The notes under the pieces: model-generated
What the model was told of the DNA's origin: nothing
What the model saw: only the letters and a program-made list of their open reading frames with translations
The model's database searches: none
Translations under genes and position numbers: made by a program
From: Apostichopus japonicus
Taxonomy: Eukaryota; Echinodermata; Holothuroidea; Aspidochirotida; Stichopodidae
Assembly: GCF_037975245.1 (NCBI RefSeq)
Contig: NC_092572.1
Span: forward strand, 31,469,989 to 31,533,988
Direction of reading: 5' to 3'
DNA length: 64,000 nucleotides
Shown: piece by piece, positions 11,317 through 25,300 of the stretch
Numbering within the stretch: position 1 is the stretch's first letter
Layout: each line of letters opens with the position of its first letter

Positions 11317-14300
11317 CAAACGCGCTGTATAGACGTAATGTGTAATGATCAGAAAAATGATTTTTTTTCAAAATCGATTAACTTTAGTTATGGAGCCTAC
11401 AAGGATGTCCGGTTAGCACCATATTAAAGTAGACAGGTTCATCTTTCACGTGGTATACCTCTACTATCGGTAACAAAAATGATTTCTTGACCAAAAGTGG
11501 CCTTAAAGTTTTAACCCCGATACGGACATCACTAAACGCGCAGTATCTAAGGTGTAATGATCTAAAAAAATGATTTTTTTTCCCTTCAAAATCGATTAAC
11601 TTTAGTTATGGAGCCTACTAGGATGTCCGGTTAGCACCACATTAAAGTAGAACCATACTTCTTTTACGTGGTATACCTCTACTATCGGTAACAAAAATGA
11701 TTTCTTGACCAAATATGGCTTTAAAGTTTTAACCCCGATCCGGACATCTCTAAACGCGCTGTATATACGTAATGTGTAATGATCAGAAAAATGGTTAATT
11801 TTTATTTTTTTTTTCAAAATCGATTAACTTTAGTTATGGAGCCTACTGGCATGTCCCGTTAGCACCACATTAAAGTAGAAATGTTCCTCTTTCACGTGGT
11901 ATACCTCTACTATCGGTAACAAAAATGATTTCTTGACCAAAAGTGGCCTTGAAGTTTTAACCCCGATACGGACATCTCTAAACGCGCTGTATATCTAAGG
12001 TGTAATGATCCAAAAAATGATTTTTTTTCTTTCTTCAAAATCCATTAACTTTAGTTATGGAGCCTACTAGGATGTCCGGTTAGCACCACATTAAAGTAGA
12101 AAGGTTCATCTTTCACGTGATATACCTCTACTATCGGTAACAAAAATGATTTCTTGACCAAAAGTGACCTTAAAGTTTTAACCCCGATACGGACATCTCT
12201 AAACGCGCTGTATATACGTTATGTGTAATGATCAGAAAAATGTTAATTTTTTAATTTTTTTCAAAATCGATTAACTTTAGTTATGGAGCCTACTAGGATG
12301 TCCGGTTAGCACCACATTAAAGTAGAAAGGTTCCTCTTTTACGTGGTATACCTCTACTATCGGTAACAAAACTGATTTCTTGACCAAAAGTGACCTTAAA
12401 CTTTTAACCCCGATACGGACATCTCTAAACGCGCTGTATATACGTAATGTGTAATGATAAGAAAAATGTTAATTTTTTAATTTTTTTCAAAATCGATTAA
12501 CTTTAGTTATGGAGCCTACTAGGATGTCCGGTTAGCACCACATTAAAGTAGAAAGGTTCCTCTTTTACGTGGTATACCTCTACTATCGGTAACAAAAATG
12601 ATTTCTTGACCAAAAGTGACCTTAAAGTTTAAACCCCGATACGGACATCTCTAAACGCGCTGTATATACGTAATGTGTAATGATAAGAAAAATGTTAATT
12701 TTTAATTTTTTTCAAAATCGATTAACTTTAGTTATGGAGCCTACTAGGATGTCCGGTTAGCACCACATTAAAGTAGAAAGGTTCCTCTTTTACGTGGTAT
12801 CCCTCTACTATCGGTAACAAAACTGATTTCTTGACCAAAAGTGACCTTAAAGTTTAAACCCCGATACAGACCCTTTTCTAAACGCGCTGTATATACGTAA
12901 TGTGTAATGATAAGGAAAATGTTAATTTTTTAATTTTTTTCAAAATCGATTAACTTTAGTTATGGAGCCTACTAGGATGTCCGGTTAGCACCACATTAAA
13001 GTAGAAAGGTTCCTCTTTTACGTGGTATACCTCTACTATCGGTAACAAAAATGATTTCTTGACCAAAAGTGACCTTAAAGTTTTAACCCCGATACGGACA
13101 TCTCTAAACGCGCTGTATATACGTAATGTGTAATGATCAGAAAAATGTTAATTTTTAATTTTTTTCAAAATCTATTAACTTTAGTTATGGAGCCTACTAG
13201 GATGTCCGGTTAGCACCACATTAAAGTAGACAGGTTCATCTTTCACGTGATATACCTCTACTATCGGTAACAAAAATGATTTCTTGGCCAAAAGTGACCT
13301 TAAAGTTTTAACCCCGATACGGACATCTCTAAACGCGCTGTATATACGTAATGTGTAATGATAAGAAAAATGTTAATTTTTTAATTTTTTTCAAAATCGA
13401 TTAACTTTAGTTATGGAGCCTACTAGGATGTCCGGTTAGCACCACATTAAAGTAGAAAGGTTCCTCTTTTACGTGGTATACCTCTACTATCGGTAACAAA
13501 ACTGATTTCTTGACCAAAAGTGACCTTAAACTTTTAACCCCGATACGGACATCTCTAAACGCGCTGTATATACGTAATGTGTAATGATAAGAAAAATGTT
13601 AATTTTTTAATTTTTTTCAAAATCGATTAACTTTAGTTATGGAGCCTACTAGGATGTCCGGTTAGCACCACATTAAAGTAGAAAGGTTCCTCTTTTACGT
13701 GGTATACCTCTACTATCGGTAACAAAAATGATTTCTTGACCAAAAGTGACCTTAAAGTTTAAACCCCGATACGGACATCTCTAAACGCGCTGTATATACG
13801 TAATGTGTAATGATAAGAAAAATGTTAATTTTTAATTTTTTTCAAAATCGATTAACTTTAGTTATGGAGCCTACTAGGATGTCCGGTTAGCACCACATTA
13901 AAGTAGAAAGGTTCCTCTTTTACGTGGTATCCCTCTACTATCGGTAACAAAACTGATTTCTTGACCAAAAGTGACCTTAAAGTTTAAACCCCGATACAGA
14001 CCCTTTTCTAAACGCGCTGTATATACGTAATGTGTAATGATAAGAAAAATGTTAATTTTTTAATTTTTTTCAAAATCGATTAACTTTAGTTATGGAGCCT
14101 ACTAGGATGTCCGGTTAGCACCACATTAAAGTAGAAAGGTTCCTCTTTTACGTGGTATACCTCTACTATCGGTAACAAAAATGATTTCTTGACCAAAAGT
14201 GACCTTAAAGTTTTAACCCCGATACGGACATCTCTAAACGCGCTGTATGTACGTAATGTGTAATAATCAGAAAAATGTTAATTTTTAATTTTTTTCAAAA

Positions 14301-15827
14301 TCTATTAACTTTAGTTATGGAGCCTACTAGGATGTCCGGTTAGCACCACATTAAAGTAGACAGGTTCATCTTTCACGTGATATACCTCTACTATCGGTAA
14401 CAAAAATGATTTCTTGACCAAAAGTGACCTTAAAGTTTTAACCCCGATACGGACATCTCTAAACGCGCTGTATATACGTTATGTGTAATGATCAGAAAAA
14501 TGTTAATTTTTTAATTTTTTTCAAAATCGATTAACTTTAGTTATGGAGCCTACTAGGATGTCCGGTTAGCACCACATTAAAGTAAAAAGGTTCCTCTTTT
14601 ACGTGGTATACCTCTACTATCGGTAACAAAACTGATTTCTTGACCAAAAGTGACCTTAAACTTTTAACCCCGATACGGACATCTCTAAACGCGCTGTATA
14701 TACGTAATGTGTAATGATAAGAAAAATGTTAATTTTTTAATTTTTTTCAAAATCGATTAACTTTAGTTATGGAGCCTACTAGGATGTCCGGTTAGCACCA
14801 CATTAAAGTAGAAAGGTTCCTCTTTTACGTGGTATACCTCTACTATCGGTAACAAAACTGATTTCTTGACCAAAAGTGACCTTAAACTTTTAACCCCGAT
14901 ACGGACATCTCTAAACGCGCTGTATATACGTAATGTGTAATGATAAGAAAAATTTATAATTTTTCTTTTTTTCAAAATCGATTAACTTTAGTTATGGAGC
15001 CTACTAGGATGTCCGGTTAGCACCACATTAAAGTAGAAAGGTTCCTCTTTTACGTGGTATACCTCTACTATCGGTAACAAAAATGATTTCTTGACCAAAA
15101 GTGACCTTAAAGTTTTAACCCCGATACGGACATCTCTAAACGCGCTGTATATACGTAATGTGTAATGATCAGAAAAATGGTTAATTTTTATTTTTTCAAA
15201 ATCGATTAACTTTAGTTATGGAGCCTACTGGCATGTCCGGTTAGCACCACATTAAAGTGAACAGGTTCATCTTTCACGTGGTATATCTCTACTATCGGTA
15301 ACAAAAATGATTTCTTGACCAAAAATGGCCTTAAAGTTTTAACCCCGATACGGACATCTCTAAACGCGCTGTATATACGTAATGTGTAATGATCAGAAAA
15401 ATGGTTAATTTTTATTTTTTCAAAATCGATTAACTTTAGTTATGGAGCCTACTGGCATGTCCGGTTAGCACCACATTAAAGTGAACAGGTTCATCTTTCA
15501 CGTGGTATATCTCTACTATCGGTAACAAAAATGATTTCTTGACCAAAAATGGCCTTAAAGTTTTAACCCCGATACGGACATCTCTAAACGCGCTGTATAT
15601 ACGTAATGTGTAATGATCAGAAAAATGGTTAATTTGTATTTTTTCAAAATCGATTAACTTTAGTTATGGAGCCTACTGGCATGTCCGGTTAGCACCACAT
15701 TAAAGTAGACAGGTTCATCTTTCACGTGGTATACCTCTACTATCGGTAACAAAAATGATTTCTTGACCAAAAATGGCCTTAAATTTTAACCCCGATACAG
15801 ACCCCTAACAAAACTGATTTCTTGATT
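11317..15827 (-). repeat. 225-bp satellite, array A (about 20 monomers)
   Basis: Tandem monomers of about 224-226 bp, with landmark words such as ACGTGGTATACCTCTACTAT and GGTTAGCACCACATTAAAG. I assign minus orientation because array B carries the reverse complement. A five-monomer higher-order period of 1130 bp is visible: the variant CAGACCCTTTTCTAAAC at about 12865 recurs at about 13995, and GGTATCCCTCTACTA recurs at the same distance. The array ends with a truncated monomer at about 15800-15827. A 70-codon open frame on the minus strand in some monomers reflects the repeat and is not taken as a gene. Confidence 0.95.
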
Positions 15828-16351
15828 AGATTTAATTATGATTCAATTTTGTCCTTCTTGTCGGAACAAACTGAATATTTGTGCTCCATAGCTACTGTTT
15901 GTATCAAATCTACTTCTGTGCTCCACCTGTACCGAAATATCAGACTATATAGACAAAATATGTAATCAAATAAAATTGATAACTTTTCGTCGTACTGTAT
16001 TTTCTTTCAAAAGAAGTTAGTCATTTACCTTTTTGAGGCATGACAAGAAATTCTTCACATCGTACCATAAGACCACATATAACCAACATGAAGTCTGTGT
16101 GGAATACATTGTACATTTAACACACGATCGGATACTTTTGTTAACTAGTACGAATCATCCTGCAGTATGATCTTGAGGTTCTAAAGAATGACTGACGATA
16201 TTAATCTCTCTTCTCATTACCTCTTTGTAAAAGTATAATTTGTAATATTATCACAACAATAAAACGTCTTATAAGTTAAACAGACTCTCTATGAGACATG
16301 ACAAACCCTATATTCACACTTAGTTACATCCAGTAGCATATCAAATACAAG
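15828..16351. other. Unique DNA inside giant unit
   Basis: Non-repetitive sequence between satellite array A and the nested hAT element. No gene recognised. Its last 8 bp (16344-16351, AATACAAG) are the hAT target duplication, repeated at 17362-17369. Confidence 0.5.
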
Positions 16352-17361
16352 CACTGGCGGATCCAGGGCCTCTGTTTGGGAGGAGCCAAAGTGGCATTAG
16401 AGTGATATGGGGGAGGGGTCTAAGGGGATGGGGTGCCCCCCTCCCCTTTGGAAAATTTTCTATTGCTGAATGCCCTCAGATGCAATTTGGTGCGACAAAA
16501 GTGTACAATGGTGATGTTAATTTACTTCTAAAAAAAATGTTTCCCAGGTGTAATTTTCTAAAATATTTATGAAACAAAGTTGGGATCATCTTTCTCAAGA
16601 AATTTTATTTCTCATAGGTTATAAATTTCTTACAACCAGCCTGTAACTGCAAAATGGTGTTAAACTGTAAATCCTCATGCTCATACATTTAAATAGCTCC
16701 CAACTCTTGAGAAGGCAAATGCTGGTCCATGCCACGAATCGCCGTCCTGGGGGAGGGGTATAAGGGGAGGGGGTGTCCCCCTCCCCTATTGATTTTTTTT
16801 TGAATCCTGGTGATGCCTACATGTAAAATGGTGGCACTTAGAAAGGCTTTTGTCATCCAAAATTTTCTGAGAAATATGCATTTTCTTTTGTGTAACATCA
16901 ATAAATTGAATAGTAGGTGATAATTCATTCTTTCCCGTGGCATGAAAATGTTCGCTGCTCGCCCCAATTCAAAGGTTCAATGATGCTGTAAAGGAGGTTT
17001 TATATTCTATTATGCTAAATGCTAAAGAAATGATGGTTGCTAAGTCAAAATTCGATGCAAATTTTTGTATGTATACTTGACAATTACAATGCGGTTTTTT
17101 CGGACGCTTGTGCGGGTCAGCGGGTTTGGGTGTTAGACTGCGGGTCTAATTCCCGCGAATCGCGGGTCAGTTGGGAGCTCTGCATTTAATTTTAAACCAG
17201 AAAACAAAAAGGTTTAGACTAGTCTACCACTGCTATTCCTCTCGATTTTTTAAATTTCCAATCATACGATTTAACGGATGTTCGGAAACACTTTTTTGCT
17301 CACCTTTGGGGGGGGGGGGGCATGGCCCCCCTTGGCCCCCCCCCCCTTGGATCCGCCAGTG
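16352..17361. mobile_element. Non-autonomous hAT element, 1010 bp
   Basis: Terminal inverted repeats CACTGGCGGATCCA and TGGATCCGCCAGTG, flanked by a perfect 8-bp duplication AATACAAG (16344-16351 and 17362-17369). The 8-bp duplication is the hallmark of the hAT superfamily. The ends are rich in G or C runs (GGGGG near 17305). Inside, a G/C-rich segment near 16440 recurs near 16765. No transposase frame; an open frame at 16689-16967 on the minus strand has no recognisable domain. It is nested in the giant unit and therefore younger than it. Confidence 0.88.
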
Positions 17362-17408
17362 AATACAAGAACAAATGTATGATCCCAATCTATTTTACTC
17401 TCCAGTAC

Positions 17409-17716
17409 TTATGAAAGAATTGGAGACTGTTTTATTACCGTCATCTGCTTTTTGGTCTGGGTTACTTCTCGGTGACTTGAACCGACATACTAATATAGAT
17501 GTAGATATAAGTAGTATTACCAGAAACGTTCGTAAAGTTTCGGTACCACGAACAATTGGTCATGCTGAATCGAGAATGAAAGTTCTTAAATCTAATCAGC
17601 TGAGTGATCGCAACATGAAAAGAATTGATGAATTACTTTCTGTTTATTACCAAGACTTGATTGGAATACAGAGACGATACAGTGATCAGATGATCAGATC
17701 ATACAAAACTAAGTGA
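17409..17716 (+). CDS. Transposase-like C-terminal exon (fragment)
   Basis: An open frame begins with ATG at 17375, but a strong acceptor (TTTTACTCTCCAG) at 17408 suggests an exon starting L-M-K-E-L. It runs to a TGA at about 17714. Visible blocks: AFWSGLLLGDLNRH, then a variable stretch, then IGHAESRMKVLKSN, then a basic tail ending R-S-Y-K-T-K. A W-S-x-L-L-L-G-D-L-x-R-H block followed by an H-A-E block resembles, from memory, the C-terminal region of DDE-type transposon proteins in which the glutamate is catalytic. I could not confirm a family. It is the only protein-like segment in the giant unit, so it may be the remnant of its transposase. The hAT insertion ends just 5' of it (17361), so upstream exons were displaced or lost. 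A host or chance origin is not excluded. Confidence 0.4.
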
Positions 17717-17903
17717 AAACATAACACAAAGACAGTCGAAGAGTACGGAGAGCCAAACGTTCCATAAATGTCGAAAAAGGAAGTGGAGTGTCCAAGTTAA
17801 TATATATGTCCAATTCGATATCAACATGTTACAATTCCATATGAACATATCGAGACAAAATACCAATATGTCATTACGTCTATCAACATGTCAAATTCAA
17901 CAT
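17717..17903. other. Short AACATGTC-type repeats
   Basis: Contains loosely repeated words (ATATGTC, AACATGTC, CAACAT), some of which are inverted. No gene. Confidence 0.35.
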
Positions 17904-19310
17904 ATATATACGTTATGTGTAATGATCCAAAAAATGATTAATTCCTGTGTGGGCAATTGGGCCTTTGAGGTTGCTGCATGGGCCCCGTTACAGTTAAAAA
18001 TGAAGTCGTTGGTATTTTAAGATACCGCAATGTCCAATAGGGCCAACACCTCTAAAAGAATTATCCTGATTTTGTTAACATAATCAAATCATGTGTGGGC
18101 CATGGGCACTTTATGGCTGTTGCCTGGGGCCCGGTACAGATAAAAGTCGTAGATGGTATTTTTTGGTTTCTCCAATGTATAAAGGGTCCAATGCAACTAT
18201 AGGATAATCCTTGTGTCTTTGCACATGATCAAATCACGCGTGGGCCATGGGCCCTTGAGGTTGTCTGGGCCATGGTAGAGGATAAATTTGCAGTAAATCG
18301 ACCTGTGACGTCATTATGATGGCTCGCATCTTGCAGTGATGTGAGCTTAGTTTATTGCATTGCACTGCACTTGGCCCGCGTTTACTTTCAACCCAGTCTG
18401 CATCGATTCGATACTCAACTGGACCGGGAACCCAGAAGATTTGAAAAGAGACAGAGGGTTTAATGGGCAGCTTATGTCCGTTTATGACCAGGATTCAAGG
18501 TTATGTGTTGCTGCCGTGCCACACAATGTGCGTGTATGTAGTCTAAATGTGCCTTCAATTAAAATAGGGGGCTCAAATGTTGATTTAATCATGTGAAAGA
18601 CGCAAGGCAAAAGCGCTGGATAAAACTCAAAGTAAGATACTTTTAGAACCATAGCAATGACAGTAATTGTACCTTGTGACGGGCCCTGCAGAAGGGCCCA
18701 TCAAAATGGTATTAATCATGCGAAAAGAGAAAAGGATAATTCATTTTGCGGTACACCAGTTAAACATTGGGGTGTCCCAAAATACTAATTACAGCAACTT
18801 TATGATGTACATGGGCCCATGCAGGCAGCAACCAAAAAAGGCCTGTGGCCCACATATGATTCATTTATGTGAAATGAGAGCAGGCTGATTCTTAAAGTGG
18901 CATTGGACCCTTTGGAAATTGGGGTATCCAAAAATACTAATAACAACAACTTTATGATGTACCAGGACCCATACAGCAGCCAGAAAGGGCCCGTGGCCCA
19001 CACATGATTTCATCATGTGAAAGAGAGCAGTATCATTTCTTTTTATTGGCGCTGGACCATAAGGTTGTCGGGTATTAAAAAAAGAAAAACCTATGACTAC
19101 AAATTTATCCTCTACCATCGCCTCAAGGGCCCATGGCCCACACGTGATTTGATTATGTTAACAAAAAGCAGGATAATTCGTTTAGAGGTGTTGGCCCTAT
19201 TGAACATTGCGGTATCCAAAAATACCAACGACTTCATGTTTTAACTGTAACGGGACCCATGCAGCAACCTCAAAGGCCCAATTGCCCACACAGGAATTAA
19301 TCATTTTTTG
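17904..19310. repeat. Palindromic centre of the giant unit, ~170-bp repeats
   Basis: The left arm (about 17904-18290) and the right arm (about 18680-19310) are reverse complements. GAGGTTGCTGCATGGGCCCC at about 17967 is mirrored near 19255, and ATAGGGCCAACACCTCTAAA at about 18038 is mirrored near 19179. Each arm consists of diverged ~150-170-bp units with GTGGGCCATGGGC words, about two on the left and four on the right. The arms run directly into satellite monomers, so the palindrome is continuous with the inverted arrays. The central ~380 bp is not repeated; its 78-codon open frame (18360-18596) has no recognisable domain. Confidence 0.85.
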
Positions 19311-22300
19311 GATCATTACACATAACGTATATACAGCGCGTTTAGAGATGTCCGTACCAGGGTTAAAAATTTAAGGCCACTTTTGGTCAAGAAATCATTT
19401 TTGTTACCGATAGTAGAGGTATACCACGTGAAAGATGAACCTTTCTACTTTAATGTGGTGCTAACCGGACATGCCAGTAGGCTCCATAACTAAAGTTAAT
19501 CGATTTTGAAGGGGAAAAAAAATCATTTTTTGGATCATTACACATTAGATATACAACGCGTTTAGAGATGTCCGTATCGGGGTAAAAACTTCAAGGCCAC
19601 TTTTGGTCAAGAAATCATTTTTGTTACCGATAGTAGTGGTATACCACGTGAAAGATGAACCTGTTCACTTTAATGTGGTGCTAACCGGACATGCCAGTAG
19701 GCTCCATAACTAAAGTTAATCGATTTTGAAAAAAATAAAAATTATAAATTTATCTGATAATTACACATAACGTATATACAACGCGTTTAGAGATGTCCGT
19801 ATCGGGGTTAAAACTTTAAGGCCATTTTTGGTCAAGAAATCATTTTTGTTACCGATAGTAGAGGTATACCACGTGAAAGATGAACCTGTCTACTTTAATG
19901 TGGTGCTAACCGGACATGCCAGTAGGCTCCATAACTAAAGTTAATCGATTTTGAAAAAATAAAAATAAACCATTTTTCTTATCATTACACATTACGTATA
20001 TACAGCGAGTTTAGAGATGTCCGTATCGGGGTTAAAACTTTAAGGCCATTTTTGGTCAAGAAATCATTTTTGTTACCGATAGTAGAGGTATACCACGTGA
20101 AAGATGAACCTGTCTACTTTAATGTGGTGCTAACCGGACATGCCAGTAGGCTCCATAACTAAAGTTAATCGATTTTGAAAAAATAAAAATTAACATTTTT
20201 CTTATCATTACACATTACGTATATTCAGCGCGTTTAGAGATGTCCGTATCGGGGTTAAAACTTTAAGGCTATTTTTGGTCAAGAAATCATTTTTGTTACC
20301 GATAGTAGAGGTATACCACGTGAAAGATGAACCTGTCTACTTTAATGTGATGCTAACCGGACATGCCAGTAGGCTCCATAACTAAAGTTAATCGATTTTG
20401 ACAAAATTAAAAATTAACATTTTTCTGATCATTACACACTACGTATATTCAGCGCGTTTAGAGATGTCCGTATCGGGGTTAAAACTTTAAGGCCATTTTT
20501 GGTCAAGAAATCATTTTTGTTACCGATAGTAGAGGTATATCACGTGAAAGATGAACCTGTCTACTTTTATGTGATGCTAACCGGACATGCCAATAGGCTC
20601 CATAACTAAAGTTAATCGATTTTGAAAAAAATATAAATTATAAATTTATCTGATCATTACACATACCGTATATACAACGCGTTTAGAGATGTCCGTATCG
20701 GGGTTAAAACTTCAAGGCCACTTTTGGTCAAGAAATCATTTTTGTTACCGATAGTAGAGGTATACCACGTGAAAGATGAACCTGTCTACTTTAATGTGGT
20801 GCTAACCGGACATGCCAGTAGGCTCCATAACTAAAGTTAATCGATTTAAAAAAAAAAAAAAAATTATAAATTTATCTGATAATTACACATAACGTATATA
20901 CAGCGCGTTTAGAGATGTCCGTATCGGGGTTAAAACTTTAAGGCCATTTTTGGTCAAGAAATCATTTTTGTTACCGATTGTAGAGGTATACCACGTGAAA
21001 GATGAACCTGTCTACTTTAATGTGGTGCTAACCGGACATGCCAGTAGGCTCCATAACTAAAGTTAATCGATTTTGAAAAAATAAAAATTAACATTTTTCT
21101 TATCATTACACATTACGTATATTCAGCGCGTTTAGAGATGTCCGTATCGGGGTTAAAACTTTAAGGCTATTTTTGGTCAAGAAATCATTTTTGTTACCGA
21201 TAGTAGAGGTATACCACGTGAAAGATGAACCTGTCTACTTTAATGTGATGCTAACCGGACATGCCAGTAGGCTCCATAACTAAAGTTAATCGATTTTGAC
21301 AAAAATAAAAATTAACATTTTTCTGATCATTACACATTACGTATATTCAGCGCGTTTAGAGATGTCCGTATCGGGGTTAAAACTTTAAGCCCATTTTTGG
21401 TCAAGAAATCATTTTTGTTACCGATAGTAGAGGTATATCACGTGAAAGATGAACCTGTCTACTTTTATGTGATGCTAACCGGACATGCCAATAGGCTCCA
21501 TAACTAAAGTTAATCGATTTTGAAAAAAATAAAAATTATAAATTTATCTGATCATTACACATACCGTATATACAACGCGTTTAGAGATGTCCGTATCGGG
21601 GTTAAAACTTCAAGGCCACTTTTGGTCAAGAAATCATTTTTGTTACCGATAGTAGAGGTATACCACGTGAAAGATGAACCTGTCTACTTTAATGTGGTGC
21701 TAACCGGACATGCCAGTAGGCTCCATAACTAAAGTTAATCGATTTTGAAAAAAATAAAAATTATAAATTTATCTGATAATTACACATAACGTATATTCAG
21801 CGCGTTTAGAGATGTCCGTATCGGGGTTAAAACTTTAAGGCCATTTTTGGTCAAGAAATCATTTTTGTTACCGATAGTAGAGGTATATCACGTGAAAGAT
21901 GAACCTGTCTACTTTTATGTGATGCTAACCGGACATGCCAATAGGCTCCATAACTAAAGTTAATCGATTTTGAAAAAAATAAAAATTATAAATTTATCTG
22001 ATCATTACACATACCGTATATACAACGCGTTTAGAGATGTCCGTATCGGGGTAAAAACTTCAAGGCCACTTTTGGTCAAGAAATCATTTTTGTTACCGAT
22101 AGGAGAGGTATACCACGTGAAAGATGAACCTGTCTACTTTAATGTGGTGCTAACCGGACATGCCAGTAGGCTCCATAACTAAAGTTAATCGATTTAAAAA
22201 AAAAAAAAAATTATAAATTTATCTGATAATTACACATAACGTATATACAGCGCGTTTAGAGATGTCCGTATCGGGGTTAAAACTTTAAGGCCATTTTTGG

Positions 22301-25300
22301 TCAAGAAATCATTTTTGTTACCGATTGTAGAGGTATACCACGTGAAAGATGAACCTGTCTACTTTAATGTGGTGCTAACCGGACATGCCAGTAGGCTCCA
22401 TAACTAAAGTTAATCGATTTTGAAAAAATAAAAATTAACATTTTTCTTATCATTACACATTACGTATAATCAGCGCGTTTAGAGATGTCCGTATCGGGGT
22501 TAAAACTTTAAGGCTATTTTTGGTCAAGAAATCATTTTTGTTACCGATAGTAGAGGTATACCACGTGAAAGATGAACCTGTCTACTTTAATGTGATGCTA
22601 ACCGGACATGCCAGTAGGCTCCATAACTAAAGTTAATCGATTTTGACAAAAATAAAAATTAACATTTTTCTGATCATTACACATTACGTATATTCAGCGC
22701 GTTTAGAGATGTCCGTATCGGGGTTAAAACTTTAAGCCCATTTTTGGTCAAGAAATCATTTTTGTTACCGATAGTAGAGGTATATCACGTGAAAGATGAA
22801 CCTGTCTACTTTTATGTGATGCTAACCGGACATGCCAATAGGCTCCATAACTAAAGTTAATCGATTTTGAAAAAAATAAAAATTATAAATTTATCTGATC
22901 ATTACACATACCGTATATACAACGCGTTTAGAGATGTCCGTATCGGGGTTAAAACTTCAAGGCCACTTTTGGTCAAGAAATCATTTTTGTTACCGATAGT
23001 AGAGGTATACCACGTGAAAGATGAACCTGTCTACTTTAATGTGGTGCTAACCGGACATGCCAGTAGGCTCCATAACTAAAGTTAATCGATTTTGAAAAAA
23101 ATAAAAATTATAAATTTATCTGATAATTACACATAACGTATATACAACGCGTTTAGAGATGTCCGTATCGGGGTTAAAACTTTAAGGCCATTTTTGGTCA
23201 AGAAATCATTTTTGTTACCGATTGTAGAGGTATACCACGTGAAAGATGAACCTGTCTACTTTAATGTGGTGCTAACCGGACATGCCAGTAGGCTCCATAA
23301 CTAAAGTTAATCGATTTTAAAAAAATAAAAATTAACCATTTTTCTGATCATTACACACTACGTATATACAGCGCGTTTAGAGATGTCCGTATCGGGGTTA
23401 AAACTTTAAGGCTATTTTTGGTCAAGAAATCATTTTTGTTACCGATAGTAGAGGTATATCACGTGAAAGATGAACCTGTCTACTTTAATGTGATGCTAAC
23501 CGGACATGCCAGTAGGCTCCATAACTAAAGTTAATCGATTTTGAAAAAAAGAAAAATTATAAATTTTTCTGATCATTACACATTACGTATATTCAGCGCG
23601 TTTAGAGAAGGGTCTGTATCGGGGTTAAAACTTTAAGGCCATTTTTGGTCAAGAAATCATTTTTGTTACCGATTGTAGAGGTATACCACGTGAAAGATGA
23701 ACCTGTCTACTTTAATGTGGTGCTAACCGGACATGCCAGTAGGCTGAATAACTAAAGTTAATCGATTTTGAAAAAATAAAAATTAACCATTTTTCTTATC
23801 ATTACACATTACGTATATACAAAGCGTTTAGAGATGTCCGTATCGGGGTTAAAACTTTAAGGCCATTTTTGGTCAAGAAATCATTTTTGTTACCGATTGT
23901 AGAGGTATACCACGTGAAAGATGAACCTGTCTACTTTAATGTGGTGCTAACCGGACATGCCAATAGGCTCCATAACTAAAGTTAATCGATTTTGAAAAAA
24001 ATAAAAATTATAAATTTATCTGATCATTACACATACCGTATATACAACGCGTTTAGAGATGTCCGTATCGGGGTAAAAACTTCAAGGCCACTTTTGGTCA
24101 AGAAATCATTTTTGTTACCGATAGTAGAGGTATACCACGTGAAAGATGAACCTGTCTACTTTAATGTGGTGCTAACCGGACATGCCAGTAGGCTCCATAA
24201 CTAAAGTTAATCGATTTAAAAAAAAAAAAAAATTATAAATTTATCTGATAATTACACATAACGTATATACAGCGCGTTTAGAGATGTCCGTATCGGGGTT
24301 AAAACTTTAAGGCCATTTTTGGTCAAGAAATCATTTTTGTTACCGATTGTAGAGGTATACCACGTGAAAGATGAACCTGTCTACTTTAATGTGGTGCTAA
24401 CCGGACATGCCAGTAGGCTCCATAACTAAAGTTAATCGATTTTGAAAAAATAAAAATTAACATTTTTCTTATCATTACACATTACGTATAATCAGCGCGT
24501 TTAGAGATGTCCGTATCGGGGTTAAAACTTTAAGGCTATTTTTGGTCAAGAAATCATTTTTGTTACCGATAGTAGAGGTATACCACGTGAAAGATGAACC
24601 TGTCTACTTTAATGTGATGCTAACCGGACATGCCAGTAGGCTCCATAACTAAAGTTAATCGATTTTGACAAAAATAAAAATTAACATTTTTCTGATCATT
24701 ACACATTACGTATATTCAGCGCGTTTAGAGATGTCCGTATCGGGGTTAAAACTTTAAGCCCATTTTTGGTCAAGAAATCATTTTTGTTACCGATAGTAGA
24801 GGTATATCACGTGAAAGATGAACCTGTCTACTTTTATGTGATGCTAACCGGACATGCCAATAGGCTCCATAACTAAAGTTAATCGATTTTGAAAAAAATA
24901 AAAATTATAAATTTATCTGATCATTACACATACCGTATATACAACGCGTTTAGAGATGTCCGTATCGGGGTTAAAACTTCAAGGCCACTTTTGGTCAAGA
25001 AATCATTTTTGTTACCGATAGTAGAGGTATACCACGTGAAAGATGAACCTGTCTACTTTAATGTGGTGCTAACCGGACATGCCAGTAGGCTCCATAACTA
25101 AAGTTAATCGATTTTGAAAAAAATAAAAATTATAAATTTATCTGATAATTACACATAACGTATATACAACGCGTTTAGAGATGTCCGTATCGGGGTTAAA
25201 ACTTTAAGGCCATTTTTGGTCAAGAAATCATTTTTGTTACCGATTGTAGAGGTATACCACGTGAAAGATGAACCTGTCTACTTTAATGTGGTGCTAACCG

